64,000 nt of DNA from CAWHHZ01 sp963829355 (GCA_963829355.1 CAWHHZ010000032.1:1-64000); one strand, 5' to 3'. Counted from the stretch's first letter, positions 8,649 through 19,089 are shown. Numbers and translations: made by a program. The notes: a model not told the origin generated them from the sequence alone.

Positions 8649-11336
8649 TCATCGCCGGCCGTTCCAGCCGGTTTCGATGGTGATCGGGGTGTGGGCGTCC
8701 TCGTCGACCATCGCATTGATGAGAAAGCGCTCACCGTCCGGTGCGACGTCGTACGAATAGTCGGATACGTCGTTGATCGGCGGGGCCTGAAAGAGACGGG
8801 TCGTGTCGCCGATCCGGATGTTCCCGCCCTGAGAGTCGATCGAGGTGCGGCTGATGATGCCGCCCGGCGCGCGGTAGTAGATCGCGTCGCCGCTGGCTGA
8901 CCAGCGCGGCTCCATGCCGCCCCCATACGACACGACCCATCGTCCGCTGCCACCCGGGAACGACGTGATCTCGATCTCCGCTACACCATCACGGAAGATG
9001 TTGTAGACGAGCCAGCGGCTGTCGGGTGAGAGCTGTCCCGCGTAGAGCCCCGGCCCTTTCACCAGCTCGATCGGTTCTCCGCCAGCGTCGATGTCATATG
9101 CGACCAGCGAATCGCTGAAGTTGCGGCCGAGGATCAGGGTCTTTCCATCAGGGGACCAGTCGGTCACATCCCAATCGAGATCGGACTCACCGAGAATCAT
9201 GTCCGTGCGTCCTTCTCCGAGCCTTGCGATGAACGTCCGCAGGTGGCCATCCTGGACCGCCGAATACGCGAGCCGCGAACCGTCCGGAGACCATTGCGGC
9301 TGTCCGGCCACTGACGAGGTTGCTCGAACCCGCCGTTCCTGACCACGATCGTCGACGATCCAGACTCCGGGTGATTCGCTGCCTGGACGCAGTGTCGCGA
9401 CTTCTCGACCGTCCGGCGAGATCGACGGGCCCGTCTGCAGCATACCGCTGCCAATCGTGCCGATGAGCTCGCCGTCTGCATCGACCCAGGTCAGGATGCT
9501 TTCGCCGCCGTATGGGCCTTTCTGGTAGACCAGCGTCTGATCGGATGCGGAAAAGCTCGCGTGCTCGTAGGCTGAGTCATACTTGATCTTCGGGATGACA
9601 GTGCGGGCAGAACCGATCAGCTCCAGGCGGTTGAGATCGATCGTTTGCGATCGTAGTGCTCCACCCTGGTAGAAGAGCAGCTCGTCGCCAACCTGCTGCG
9701 CGTTCGCTCCGCCTCGCATCAGGATCTTGCGCTCGCCGCTGTCCAGCCGTACCGCCTGGATCGACTGCTCCGCTTCGGATCCGGTCCCGGTGCGCCCGCT
9801 GACGGGTAGGACGAGAAATACCACTGTCTTTCCGTCGGCGAGCATCGAGGGATAGCGATGAGAGTCGTCTCCTGCCTCGCGGTCGAGCTCGGTGACCGGT
9901 GTGACGGCTCCTCCAGTCGCGGCGACGCGGAGCAGGGGCGAGCCCGAGTCAGGTGCGAAGATGATGTTCCCGTCAGGACTCCACGTTCCGCCGCGGTTCG
10001 CCGGGGCATCGGCCACCGGCAGCGCCACGCCGCCCGCGAGATCGATCCGCATCAGTTTCCCACGAGCGAAGAACCCGAGCGAGCGGCCATCTGGTGACCA
10101 GAAGGGGCGGCTTCCGCCCTCCGTCCCCTGGACGGGTCGCGCTTCGATCTCGTCGAGCTCCCGGACCCAGAGGCGATTGCGTCCGTCTTGCTCGACCACG
10201 CCGAACACCAGACGCTCACCATCGGGGGAGATGGCGGCCGGGGCGGCGTCTTCCCCTGTCGCTCGCAGATATCCATCAGCAGGTGCAGGGACAGTGAAGG
10301 TGACTGCCAGCGCCATCCCGCTCGCGCCTTTCTCGCCGAACGTCGTCGGTTGAAGCAGGAATCCGGCAACCAACCCGATGATCGAGATGACGCTCAGCAG
10401 CAGAAGGGCCCATGCGAGGCGCTCTCGTGATTTCCGGCGCATCGAGAGTGGAGTCGCGACGCCCGCCTGTGAGCCGGCTTCGCTGATCCACTGGAGCTCC
10501 GTTGCGATGTCGTGAGCAGATTGCCACCGGTCCTCCGGATCTTTCTCCAGACAACGTCGCACGACGTGATCGAGTGCCGGTGGCGCCATCGGAGTCAACG
10601 TCGAGATCGGCTCGGGGTGCGAGGAAACGATCGCCGCGATCAGGCTCGTCTTCGATTCACCGAGGAAGGCGCGCCGCCCGGTGGCCATCTCGTAGAGCAA
10701 TGCGCCAAATGCGAAGATATCGGTTCGTGCGTCGGCCTCGATTCCCTCGAGTTGCTCCGGTGCCATGTACTGGAACGTCCCGAGGATCGTTCCCTCTTTC
10801 GTCAGTGGCTTTGCTTCGGTGGGCAGGCTCGTGAGGCCTTCGATCGGCTTCTGTCCCTCCGACGCGGTCCTGGCCAGACCGAAGTCGAGCAGTTTCGCAC
10901 CCGTTCGGGTGATCATGATGTTCCCTGGTTTCAGGTCGCGATGGATCACGCCTCGCCGATGGGCGGCATCGAGTGCCGAGGCGATCTGCTGGCCGTACTT
11001 GAGCACGTCGAACAGGGGGAGAGGCCCCTTGCGCAGGCGCTCGGCGAGCGACTCTCCCTCCATCAGCTCCATCACGAGGTAGTGCGTTCCATCCTCGTGG
11101 CCGACGTCGTGGAGCGTGCAGATGTGCGGATGGTTCAGCGAGGAGATCGTTCTGGCCTCACGATCGAAACGCTGGAGAAACTCCTCACTCGCGGCGAATG
11201 TCTGCGGCAGAACCTTGATCGCCACGTCCCGGTCGAGTCGCGTGTCCCTCGCACGCCACACCTCTCCCATCCCACCCGCGCCGATCGAATCGACGATCTC
11301 GTACGGACCGAGTCGCGTGCCACTCGAAATGGACAT
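8649..11336 (-). CDS. Membrane Ser/Thr protein kinase with extracytoplasmic TolB/PD40 beta-propeller
   Basis: Start set at the ATG at 11336, which has GGAG about 7 nt upstream and begins right before the kinase fold; the open frame extends further but has no coding look. The kinase domain covers residues 10-280 (GAGGMGEVW, Lys 41, HRD 132-134, DFG, APEQ). A single transmembrane helix at about 310-330 follows (LAWALLLLSVISIIGLVAGF). The C-terminal 550 residues contain at least eight PD40 blades with the S-P-D-G-x motif (AISPDGERL, SWSPDG-like, QWSPDGSRL). This architecture is a receptor-like kinase with a periplasmic propeller sensor. The ligand is unknown. Confidence 0.9.
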   Translation of the reverse strand: MSISSGTRLGPYEIVDSIGAGGMGEVWRARDTRLDRDVAIKVLPQTFAASEEFLQRFDREARTISSLNHPHICTLHDVGHEDGTHYLVMELMEGESLAERLRKGPLPLFDVLKYGQQIASALDAAHRRGVIHRDLKPGNIMITRTGAKLLDFGLARTASEGQKPIEGLTSLPTEAKPLTKEGTILGTFQYMAPEQLEGIEADARTDIFAFGALLYEMATGRRAFLGESKTSLIAAIVSSHPEPISTLTPMAPPALDHVVRRCLEKDPEDRWQSAHDIATELQWISEAGSQAGVATPLSMRRKSRERLAWALLLLSVISIIGLVAGFLLQPTTFGEKGASGMALAVTFTVPAPADGYLRATGEDAAPAAISPDGERLVFGVVEQDGRNRLWVRELDEIEARPVQGTEGGSRPFWSPDGRSLGFFARGKLMRIDLAGGVALPVADAPANRGGTWSPDGNIIFAPDSGSPLLRVAATGGAVTPVTELDREAGDDSHRYPSMLADGKTVVFLVLPVSGRTGTGSEAEQSIQAVRLDSGERKILMRGGANAQQVGDELLFYQGGALRSQTIDLNRLELIGSARTVIPKIKYDSAYEHASFSASDQTLVYQKGPYGGESILTWVDADGELIGTIGSGMLQTGPSISPDGREVATLRPGSESPGVWIVDDRGQERRVRATSSVAGQPQWSPDGSRLAYSAVQDGHLRTFIARLGEGRTDMILGESDLDWDVTDWSPDGKTLILGRNFSDSLVAYDIDAGGEPIELVKGPGLYAGQLSPDSRWLVYNIFRDGVAEIEITSFPGGSGRWVVSYGGGMEPRWSASGDAIYYRAPGGIISRTSIDSQGGNIRIGDTTRLFQAPPINDVSDYSYDVAPDGERFLINAMVDEDAHTPITIETGWNGRR

Positions 11337-11655
11337 GAACCGCTCCAAGGATATGACGAGCGTGCCCACCGCGTCACTCTTCACCGGCGTGCCGGCCGGT
11401 GGTGGAGGTGGGTGGGGTAGGGCTGTGAGATCGAGAACCGCATCCATCTTAAAGCTGAGGCTTCTGAGAGAGGGGCACGACGAGGTGCAGGCTGCGGAGT
11501 CGAATATCGCCGACCTGTGCCATGGCAACGACAGGACCTGTCATATGATCCTTTGCGATGACCAGCCCCGTTGACGAACCTTTCATCACACGATGCTCGT
11601 TTTCTGAAGCCTCCTTCGGTCTGGCCACTCGCTTCCGTATCCGGGAGCGGAGACC
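11337..11655. other. Intergenic region between divergent genes
   Basis: A 319-nt spacer between the kinase start (11336, minus) and the SRPBCC gene (11656, plus). I see the kinase ribosome site at its left edge and the SRPBCC ribosome site GGGAGCGGAG at its right edge. No repeat, hairpin or convincing promoter pair stands out, and the open frames across it lack coding character. Confidence 0.4.
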
Positions 11656-12096
11656 ATGAACGCCCGGCACTCGGTCGACATCAGCGCGCCTCCCGAGCTC
11701 GTCTGGAGGGTGACCGAGGATGTGGAGCGATGGCCGGAATGGTCGCCGGTGATCGAGTCCGTGACTCGACTCGATCAGGGACCGTTCGCCGTCGGGAGCA
11801 AAGCGCTCATCAAGCAAAAGGCAATGGCTCCGGCCGTGTGGACCGTGACCGAGCTCGAACCGCCCGTAAGATTCTCGTGGGAAACATGCAAGCGTGGGAT
11901 GCGAATGGTTGGTACCCATGAGGTGATTCCGATCAAAGGCGGCACTCACAGCATTCTCTCGGTCGGACTCACTGGGTCCCTGGGGTTGCTGCTCTGGCCC
12001 GTTCTCTCACTGGCAATGGCTTACTCGCTTTCGATCGAGAACCACGGACTCAGGAAGCGGTGTGAGTCCTCTGTTTCCAGCCGTGTTGAGCTCTGA
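11656..12096 (+). CDS. SRPBCC-family (START/polyketide-cyclase-like) protein
   Basis: A 146-residue protein with ATG behind GGGAGCGGAG. The N-terminus (SVDISAPPELVWRVTEDVERWPEWSPVI) is the typical opening of SRPBCC proteins, where the early beta strand and the W-P-E-W motif start a helix-grip fold that binds hydrophobic ligands. There is a hydrophobic stretch near residues 105-120 (LGLLLWPVLSLAMAYSL). It appears monocistronic, 290 nt ahead of the aminopeptidase. The function within this broad family cannot be told. Confidence 0.75.
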   Translation: MNARHSVDISAPPELVWRVTEDVERWPEWSPVIESVTRLDQGPFAVGSKALIKQKAMAPAVWTVTELEPPVRFSWETCKRGMRMVGTHEVIPIKGGTHSILSVGLTGSLGLLLWPVLSLAMAYSLSIENHGLRKRCESSVSSRVEL

Positions 12097-12387
12097 GCTG
12101 GTTGCGCGCGATTTTCGGGGATGGAGTTGAACCGCAAGCCCAACAATCGGCCCTTTTCGATGCGAAAAACGTCGCGAATCGCAAGCGAGCTCGACCGGCC
12201 GGCCCGCCCCCACTCCTCACTGCTGTTTGTTCGTCTCTGCAGGGGGACGCATGGGTCGGTTTTAAAAGTGGGGGTACGTTCATAGCCCTGATCGTGGCCT
12301 TTCATCTTCGCGTACGATTACAGTTTCTGTGGCAGAATCGTGGCGAAAATTCGAGTCGAACGGTTTTAAAAAGGGTGGATCGAAACG

Positions 12388-15099
12388 ATGTCCAGAGACC
12401 TATTGCTTCGTACACTTCTTCTGTTGTCCATGATGGTGCTCGGAGGCTGCGCGAGCGCCAACGATCCGGTCGGTTCGCCGGGCAGCGTCGTGCCGACACT
12501 CGCGGTCGATGAGGCGGCGCCCATCCTGCGGCTCGATCAGCGGGCGATTCCCCGTTCCTATGCGCTGCATCTGTGGATCGATCCCGAGGTCGAAGGCTTT
12601 ACGGGTGAAGTCTCCATCGATCTGAGTGTGCTCGAGCCGTCTCGGGTCATCTGGCTGAACTCGCGCGCGATCGCGATCGAGTCAGCCGAGCTCACGATGG
12701 CGGGGGAGACTCTGCCAGCGTCGATTCTCGATGGCAATGAAGAAGTGGAAGGCTTCGCCTTTGATCGGGAAATCCCGGCAGGACCTGCCCGGATGACGAT
12801 CCGGTACACCGCTCCGTTCGAGGAGGTGGAGACTCAGGGCGCGTTCCGCCAGAAGGACGAGGATGAGTGGTACGTTTTCACGCAGTTCGAGTCGGTCTAC
12901 GCGCGCGAGGCGTTTCCGAGTTTCGACGAGCCGATGCACAAGACGCCGTGGACGATTACGATCAGCGCCCCCGAGGATGTTCGGGCGTATGCCAACACAC
13001 CGCTCGTTCGCTCGAGCCCGGACGAGCGTGCGGGATGGGTGCGCCACGAGTTCGCCACTTCCGAGCCGCTCCCGAGCTATCTCGTCGCTTTTGCCGTCGG
13101 TCCCTTCGACGAAGTCGATGCGGGACGGGTGGGGGATACGCCGCTACGGATCATCACGCTGAAGGGGAAACAGGAGCAGGCAGCGTACGCTGCCGCGGTG
13201 ACGGCGCCGATACTCGAGCTTCAGGAGGCGTACACAGGGATTCCGTACGCATACGCGAAGCTTGACTCGATCTCGATTCCTTCGACCGTAGGGTTCGGAG
13301 CGATGGAGAATGTCGGCCTGATCACCTACATCGAACGCTTGATTGCGGCGCATCCAGCCGAGCAGACAGTGCGGTTCGAGCGCGCCTATGCCAGTGTGGC
13401 TGCTCACGAGATTGCCCACCAGTGGTTCGGGGACCTGGTGACGCCAGAGTGGTGGAACGATATCTGGCTGAACGAATCCTTTGCATCGTGGTTTGGCTCG
13501 AAGACGATGGAACAATGGCGTCCGGAGTGGAAGGCCGGGGTCGACCGGATCGATACGCGCCGGTATGCGATCTCCGCTGATTCGATGGCGACGGCGAATC
13601 AGATTCGGCGGCCGATTCGGAACGAGGGGGATATCGAGACGGCGTTCGACTCGATCAGCTACTCCAAAGGAGCGACCCTGCTGGCGGGATTCGAGCGATG
13701 GATCGGACAGGACGAGTTTCAACGTGGTATCCAGTCTTACCTGCGGCGCTACGCTCATGACACGGCGACGTCGGACGAGTTTCTCCAGGAGCTCGAAGAT
13801 GCGACCAGGCCAGGTGTGGCCGCGGCGTTCTCGACGTTCCTCGATCAGCCGGGCGTTCCGCTGCTGTCCGCGCGGCTGAATTGTGAAGAGCCTGCTGCTC
13901 CGGTCGTCGAGCTCGCGCAGCAGCGCTATCTGCCGGTCGGCTCCGAGGCCGAGAGCGAGCGCCTGTGGCAGATTCCGGTCTGTGTGCGGTGGCCAGGTGC
14001 AGAGCACGGACAGTGTTCACTCGTCACCGGTGCGCAGTCGACGATCCGGCTGGAGGGCGCAGAAGGGTGTCCTTTGTGGATTCTTCTCAACGACGGTGGG
14101 ATGGGCTACTACCTCACCGATTACACGGCGGAAGCTCTGGAAGCGCTTCCCTTTGAGGACACCGACATTCTGACGGAGGGCGAGCGTTTGGCCCTCCTGC
14201 AGGATGCCCGCATTCTCTTTGCGGGTGGTCGAATCCCTGCCACACCGACACTCGAGATGGTGCGCGTGGCAGCTCGCTCGGATGAGCGCAATCTGATCGA
14301 GGCCGCCGTGGCCGTGGTGAACTCACTCGATCCGTGGCTCGTCCCGGACGACCTCGAGCCGGCTTACGTCAGCCTGATCCAGGACCTCTTCGGCGCCAGA
14401 GCCCGCGAGATTGGACTGACTCCCAGGGAGGGTGAGAGTGAGGAGATCACGCTCCTCCGCGATGCGATCGTCGAGACCGTCGCCGGACCGGGCGAGGATG
14501 CTGAGCTCCGTGCGGAAGCGCTGGCTCTGGCAAACGCATGGCTCGCCGACAGCAGCGCGGTTCCGGCAGAATCGGTCGGGATGGTTCTCGGCATCGCCGC
14601 GAAGGAGGGGGGCGAGGAGCTCTACCAGAGATACATCGAAGCGCTGCGCGGTGAATCGGATCGCCGGAACCGCAGCAGGCTCATCGATGGGCTGAGCTCG
14701 TTTACCGAGCCTGATCTGGTCGAGAGATCGTTCCGGCTGCTTCTCGATCCCGATCTCGATCCGCGCGAGTCGATGGCGGGACTTTACGCAGGGTCAGACT
14801 TGCCAGAGCTCATCGCGGTGAGAAACCAGTTTCTAGAAACGCACTACGAGGAGATCTCGTCACGGCTCCCCGAGATGTACGTTTCGTATCTTCCATTCGC
14901 GAGTGCCGGCTATTGCGACGCCTCGAGAATCCCCGAGGTTCGGGAGTTCTGGACGACGCGACTCCAGAAGATCCGCGGAGGCTCCGTAAATCTCGAGCGT
15001 GCGATCGAGTCTCTCCGGCTTTGCAGCGCCTGGCGTGAGGCTCAGGCTGAAGGCACGCGCGCGTTTCTCGAGTCGATCGCTTCAGAGATGGAAGATTGA
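12388..15099 (+). CDS. M1-family metallo-aminopeptidase lipoprotein
   Basis: 903 residues. A lipobox (VLGGC at about residues 17-21) predicts a lipoprotein anchored in the envelope. The M1 hallmarks are intact: GAMEN at about 304-308, the zinc motif HEIAH at 340-344 followed by the distal glutamate in LNESFASWF at about 363, and a downstream SYSKGA stretch with the tyrosine that stabilises the transition state. The C-terminal ERAP1-like helical domain completes the usual length. It removes N-terminal residues from peptides, presumably in the periplasm. The GGGTGG-like ribosome site sits 9 nt upstream. The 291 nt before it show no other feature. Confidence 0.93.
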   Translation: MSRDLLLRTLLLLSMMVLGGCASANDPVGSPGSVVPTLAVDEAAPILRLDQRAIPRSYALHLWIDPEVEGFTGEVSIDLSVLEPSRVIWLNSRAIAIESAELTMAGETLPASILDGNEEVEGFAFDREIPAGPARMTIRYTAPFEEVETQGAFRQKDEDEWYVFTQFESVYAREAFPSFDEPMHKTPWTITISAPEDVRAYANTPLVRSSPDERAGWVRHEFATSEPLPSYLVAFAVGPFDEVDAGRVGDTPLRIITLKGKQEQAAYAAAVTAPILELQEAYTGIPYAYAKLDSISIPSTVGFGAMENVGLITYIERLIAAHPAEQTVRFERAYASVAAHEIAHQWFGDLVTPEWWNDIWLNESFASWFGSKTMEQWRPEWKAGVDRIDTRRYAISADSMATANQIRRPIRNEGDIETAFDSISYSKGATLLAGFERWIGQDEFQRGIQSYLRRYAHDTATSDEFLQELEDATRPGVAAAFSTFLDQPGVPLLSARLNCEEPAAPVVELAQQRYLPVGSEAESERLWQIPVCVRWPGAEHGQCSLVTGAQSTIRLEGAEGCPLWILLNDGGMGYYLTDYTAEALEALPFEDTDILTEGERLALLQDARILFAGGRIPATPTLEMVRVAARSDERNLIEAAVAVVNSLDPWLVPDDLEPAYVSLIQDLFGARAREIGLTPREGESEEITLLRDAIVETVAGPGEDAELRAEALALANAWLADSSAVPAESVGMVLGIAAKEGGEELYQRYIEALRGESDRRNRSRLIDGLSSFTEPDLVERSFRLLLDPDLDPRESMAGLYAGSDLPELIAVRNQFLETHYEEISSRLPEMYVSYLPFASAGYCDASRIPEVREFWTTRLQKIRGGSVNLERAIESLRLCSAWREAQAEGTRAFLESIASEMED

Positions 15100-15207
15100 A
15101 GTGCGGTAAGATCGCGATGTGCCGCTGTATCCGAGGCTTTCGGGTCCCGCACGTCTGGGATTGTTTGCCGATGGTGCGACCGAAGCGGTGATCCGCGGTA
15201 ACCCTGC

Positions 15208-15213
15208 TAGAAT
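15208..15213 (+). promoter_or_regulatory. Candidate -10 box for a leaderless kinase transcript
   Basis: TAGAAT lies 12 nt before the ATG at 15226 with no Shine-Dalgarno in between. The position matches those before the kinases at 8590 and 51535. No good -35 is visible. Confidence 0.45.
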
Positions 15214-15225
15214 CGGCCCGCAATC

Positions 15226-17919
15226 ATGTCACTACAGAAGGGCGCGACTCTCGGACCCTACGAGATCGTCGAGTCGATCGGCGCGGGTGGGATGGGAGAG
15301 GTGTATCGCGCCCGTGACTCGCGGATCGGTCGCGAGGTTGCGATCAAGATTCTTCCGGAGAACCTCAGTGACGATCCGGAACGTCTCCGCCGCTTTGAGC
15401 AGGAGGCTCGTGCCGCGGGCGCGTTGAGTCATCCAAACCTCCTTACCATCCACGACATAGGTATTGAAGGATCGGTGCCGTATCTCGTGACCGAGTTGCT
15501 CGAGGGGGAGACACTCCGAGAGAGACTGGGCGATGACCGTACCGGATCCGGATCGTCCGACTCGACGAGGCTCTCGACCCGGCGTGTCCTGGACTGGGGC
15601 AGCCAGATTGCCGACGGTCTGGCCGCGGCCCATCAGGCCGGCATCGTCCATCGCGACCTGAAGCCGGAGAATATCTTCATCACCCGCGACGGACGTGTGA
15701 AGATTCTCGATTTTGGTCTCGCGAAGCTCCAGGGCTCGTTTGCAGGGGCCGAGAACGATCAGACCGTGCAGCGCGACACGGACCCCGGCACGGTGATGGG
15801 AACGATCGCTTACATGTCACCGGAACAGGTCCGAGGCATCGAAGTCGATCATCGATCCGATATCTTCTCGCTCGGGCTGGTGCTCTACGAGCTCGCCGCA
15901 GGGCGTCGCCCGTTCCAGCGCGACACCAAGCCGGAGACGATGACTGCGATCCTGAAGGAGGATCCCGACGATCTCGCCGCGATCAGTCCTTCTCCTCCGG
16001 CGGTTGTGCGAATCATCGATCACTGTCTCGAGAAGCATCCTGACCAGCGTTTTCAGTCCGCGCGTGATCTCGCCTTCCAGCTCCGCCAGGTGAGCGAGAG
16101 CTCAGGGAAAGAAGATATCGGGAGCACGAGACGTGCGGTGACCAGGCGCGAATGGGCGATCGCTGCTCTCGTCGGAGTCATCGCTCTCGCTGCAGGATTC
16201 TTTCTCGGTCGCATGACTGGCTCGAGCCCGGCCCATGAACAGGTTGAGCAGAGAGCAGCGACGCAACTTCAGACGATCACCTTCTCCGGTCGAGATACCT
16301 CGCCCGCGGTCTCTCCCGACGGTAAGCTGATCGCGTTCGTATCCGACCGCGACGGCACCTCGCGGATCTGGATCAAGCAGCTCGCGGGGGGAGGGGAGGT
16401 GGCTCTGACCGATGGACCTGACTTCGTACCGCGCTTCAGTCCCGACGGTTCGACGATTCTCTTTGTTCGAGCGTCGAGCGGTTCAGAGTCGTCGATCTAC
16501 AAGGTGCCGCTTCTTGGTGGAGAGCCCCGAAAGCTCGTCAACGATGCCCTTGCTGCTGACTGGTCTCCGGATGGAAACGCCATTGTCTTCGTCCGAGCGG
16601 AGGCGACGACTGATCTCATTCGAAGTGTGATCCTGACAGCCGGGGCTGATGGCTCGAACCAGAAAGAGATCGGACGCGTCGATGGGAAGACGATGTCCGC
16701 ACCCAGATGGTCTCCTGATGGTCAGTCGATCCTCCTCGCCGAGGTGACCTTTGGCAACTACGCACATCTTCCGCTGCTCGTCAAAATAGACGGATCGAGT
16801 CAGCGCTGGATCGATCTGCCCGTCGACGCTGATGTCCAGCCCAGTGTCGCCTGGGTGGATGACACGAGAGTTCTGGCCGCCACGATCCCGAGTGGTACGA
16901 ATCTGGTCAGCGGTACCGGCAGCATTGTGATGCTGCATGATCTCCAATCCGGTACCAGCGAGACGGTTCTGTATGTGCCATCTCCGATTCAGACGATCGA
17001 TCTTCTCCCTGACGGGCGGCTGGTCTTCGACACCATCCCGCTCCAGCAGAACATCCGCGAAACGGGCATCACGACTGAGCGCACGAGGTGGCTCACCCGC
17101 GGTACGAGTGTCGACCGCCAGCCTGCGTATTCACCCGACGGTAGTGAGGTCATCTTCTCGTCGAACATGAGTGGCAATCTCGACCTGTGGGTCGTCTCGA
17201 CCGTCGACGGCAGCCTTCGCCGCATCACCGATGATGAGGCGGATGATTACGACCCCGCTTTCTCGAGGGATGGCAGCACGGTCTACTGGAGCTCGCGGCG
17301 GGTGACCGGCAACTACGAGATATGGGCGGCGAACGCGGACGGTAGCGGGGCGCGGCAGGTCAGCCGCGACGGCTTCGACGCCGAAAATCCGACCCCGACG
17401 CCGAACGACCAGTGGATCGTCTATAACTCTTACAACCCGGAGAAGAAGGGGATCTGGAAGGTCCGTTCTGACGGCTCGGAGGCGACGCATCTGGCCAAGG
17501 TCGATTCCCAGCTTCCGGATGTATCGCCCGACGGGCAGTACGCCTCTTTCCATGCCTTCGCCGCGAATGAAATAAAGGTTGTGCGTCTCGAGGACGGTAA
17601 GGTGTTCACGCTCGGAAAGATCAATTCTCCGTCGAACAATTTCGCAATCGCGCCGGGCCGGTCCCGATGGAGACCGGATTCGAGCGCGGTCGTGTTCATC
17701 GATACGAACGAGGATGGCGTCGTCGGTCTATTCGAGCAGCCATTCGTTCCGGGCGAGGACACCAGTGATCGTCGCCGTCCGCTGACCGGCTTCGATGGCG
17801 ACCGGTTCACCGAGTCGTTCGGCTTCGCGCCTGATGGCGAGACGGTGGCGATCTCGAGCACCGATCAGCTCAACAGCGTCGTGATCTCCGACCCGATCCC
17901 CTCCCTTGTCCGGAAGTAA
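15226..17919 (+). CDS. Membrane Ser/Thr protein kinase with extracytoplasmic TolB/PD40 beta-propeller
   Basis: 897 residues with the same design as the kinase at 8649-11336. The kinase domain has glycine loop GAGGMGEVY, Lys 41, HRD 142-144, DFG about 164 and SPEQ. A transmembrane helix at about 307-327 (WAIAALVGVIALAAGFFLG) precedes a long PD40/WD40-like beta-propeller with repeated S-P-D-G motifs (AVSPDGKLIAF, RFSPDGSTILF, YSPDGSEVIF). The N-terminal 40 residues of the two proteins are nearly the same, showing a recent common origin. It probably senses an envelope ligand through the propeller and phosphorylates cytoplasmic targets. No cognate target is recognisable nearby. Confidence 0.92.
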   Translation: MSLQKGATLGPYEIVESIGAGGMGEVYRARDSRIGREVAIKILPENLSDDPERLRRFEQEARAAGALSHPNLLTIHDIGIEGSVPYLVTELLEGETLRERLGDDRTGSGSSDSTRLSTRRVLDWGSQIADGLAAAHQAGIVHRDLKPENIFITRDGRVKILDFGLAKLQGSFAGAENDQTVQRDTDPGTVMGTIAYMSPEQVRGIEVDHRSDIFSLGLVLYELAAGRRPFQRDTKPETMTAILKEDPDDLAAISPSPPAVVRIIDHCLEKHPDQRFQSARDLAFQLRQVSESSGKEDIGSTRRAVTRREWAIAALVGVIALAAGFFLGRMTGSSPAHEQVEQRAATQLQTITFSGRDTSPAVSPDGKLIAFVSDRDGTSRIWIKQLAGGGEVALTDGPDFVPRFSPDGSTILFVRASSGSESSIYKVPLLGGEPRKLVNDALAADWSPDGNAIVFVRAEATTDLIRSVILTAGADGSNQKEIGRVDGKTMSAPRWSPDGQSILLAEVTFGNYAHLPLLVKIDGSSQRWIDLPVDADVQPSVAWVDDTRVLAATIPSGTNLVSGTGSIVMLHDLQSGTSETVLYVPSPIQTIDLLPDGRLVFDTIPLQQNIRETGITTERTRWLTRGTSVDRQPAYSPDGSEVIFSSNMSGNLDLWVVSTVDGSLRRITDDEADDYDPAFSRDGSTVYWSSRRVTGNYEIWAANADGSGARQVSRDGFDAENPTPTPNDQWIVYNSYNPEKKGIWKVRSDGSEATHLAKVDSQLPDVSPDGQYASFHAFAANEIKVVRLEDGKVFTLGKINSPSNNFAIAPGRSRWRPDSSAVVFIDTNEDGVVGLFEQPFVPGEDTSDRRRPLTGFDGDRFTESFGFAPDGETVAISSTDQLNSVVISDPIPSLVRK

Positions 17920-17974
17920 GTGAACAAACTGCCGCCCGGCAGCCTCCAGCCTCCCGAACCACCGATCACAAAAG

Positions 17975-18080
17975 TCATCCTGAGAGGCTGTGAAAAAATC
18001 CAGCGTGCCCTGCGCTGGTGGTGCTTACGGTTCGAGCTCAAGGAATGAGGAGGAGTCGCGGTGGTTCCTCGGTGACGACG
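17975..18080 (+). repeat. Repeat family 3 (GTCATCCTGAGAGGCTGTG), copy 1
   Basis: The copy starts GTCATCCTGAGAGGCTGTG and continues with a conserved body containing CCAGCGTGCCCTGCGCTGG (itself a palindrome) and GAGCTCAAGGAA. It is almost identical to 51143-51250, and in reverse to 47137-47216. Open frames through each copy give the same artificial peptide on the other strand, so it is not a gene. Confidence 0.85.
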
Positions 18081-18408
18081 ATTGACGCAGAGATCGGGCC
18101 GTAACCACCACCAGCCCAAAGGGTTACGGGCGGGGCGTCGCCGATCGCGTTGTCGCAGTTCCTTTCCGATGAACCACATCGCTGCGTCACTGCTTCGCGC
18201 GCTCGACGTCGCCGCGCCCGTAACGCAGGGTACGCTGGATCTTTCACAGCCTCTGAGCGCAGCGAAGGATCGGGTACGTCCTGACTGTCGCGTTCTTTCC
18301 GTGCTGACCAGTCGGTCCGTACGCGATCCTTCGACCGTCCTCCGCTGCGCTGCGGCGGCTCAGGATGACATGCAATCGCTGCTTCGGAACGGCGCTGAAC
18401 TCAGTTTC
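18081..18408. repeat. Gene-free region with GTCATCCTGAG-type inverted repeat
   Basis: No coding region is supported here. From about 18255 to 18370 lies an inverted pair: GAGCGCAGCGAAGGATC on the left and, on the right, GCGATCCTTCG ... CTCAGGATGAC. It belongs to the same family as the element at 62929. The stretch also includes diverged words related to family 3. Confidence 0.55.
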
Positions 18409-19082
18409 TCAATGGCAGCTTGCGCATTCACCCGCGCCGGCCGGAGCCGAGACGGTCATCGCGCCTGCCTCGCCGTCAGGGCAGTGTGCGCCCGTGTCGA
18501 TCCAGGCGCGGATCAGCTTGCCGAAGCTTACCTGGGTCCCGGGCGCGGGCTCGAGGCCGGCGCCGGGATTCCATCCCCATCCGACCAGAGTGTCTTCCGC
18601 CATATGCTCGTGGAGCTCCTCGAGATCCCTCCCGCCGTTGCGCGAGTCGTCCTTGAGCTGCATGCAGATCGAGCCGAGAGATTGACCGATCCAGCCGCTC
18701 TCGATCGGAGCGAGATGCCATTCCGGATGACCCGGAACGCCCGCGTGATCGATGTTCCTGTTCTGATGGCAGGTGCTGCACTTCATTGCGACCGTGCCGC
18801 GGTTCTCTTCGCCCCGGACAACCGGAGGCTGGTGAAACGACAGGTTCTCCCCCTGGCGAGGGTGAGCGTCGGTCGGATGGCAGTTCAGGCAGCGAGGATG
18901 TTGAATGACGCGTCCCGCCTCGACGAAGAGCGCCTTCGACCGCTCGACCGGGCTTTTGATCGTGTCGAACTCGCTGACGTCCTTCAAGGTGCGCCTTCGA
19001 CTCGCTCGATGGCTTCGTGAGCGAGGCCGGATGTGGTCGCGAGACCCAGGATTGCGAGCGACACGATTGCGATTCTCTTCAT
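18409..19082 (-). CDS. Triheme c-type cytochrome of the molybdenum hydroxylase operon (frameshifted)
   Basis: The ATG at 19082 opens a signal peptide (MKRIAIVSLAILGLATTSG) that stops after about 32 codons at TGA. A 1-nt gap in the CC at 18988-18989 shifts the frame; adding one C rejoins it to the long frame beginning at 18987. The body carries three CXXCH heme motifs (CLNCH, CSTCH, CASCH); the last is immediately followed by the stop codon, so the protein ends on the heme ligand. It lies 8 nt after the large subunit at 19090. It is a likely periplasmic electron acceptor for the enzyme encoded by 19090-21717. Confidence 0.8.
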
Positions 19083-19089
19083 GGACATC

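Noticed and set aside
11337..11528. 64-residue N-terminal extension of the propeller kinase
   Set aside because: The extension has no similarity to the other kinases, whose domains start at the equivalent of the 11336 ATG, which has its own GGAG site.
13144..14007. Minus-strand open frame of 287 codons inside the M1 aminopeptidase
   Set aside because: The plus-strand gene is certain from its catalytic motifs; the antisense frame has no fold or signal.
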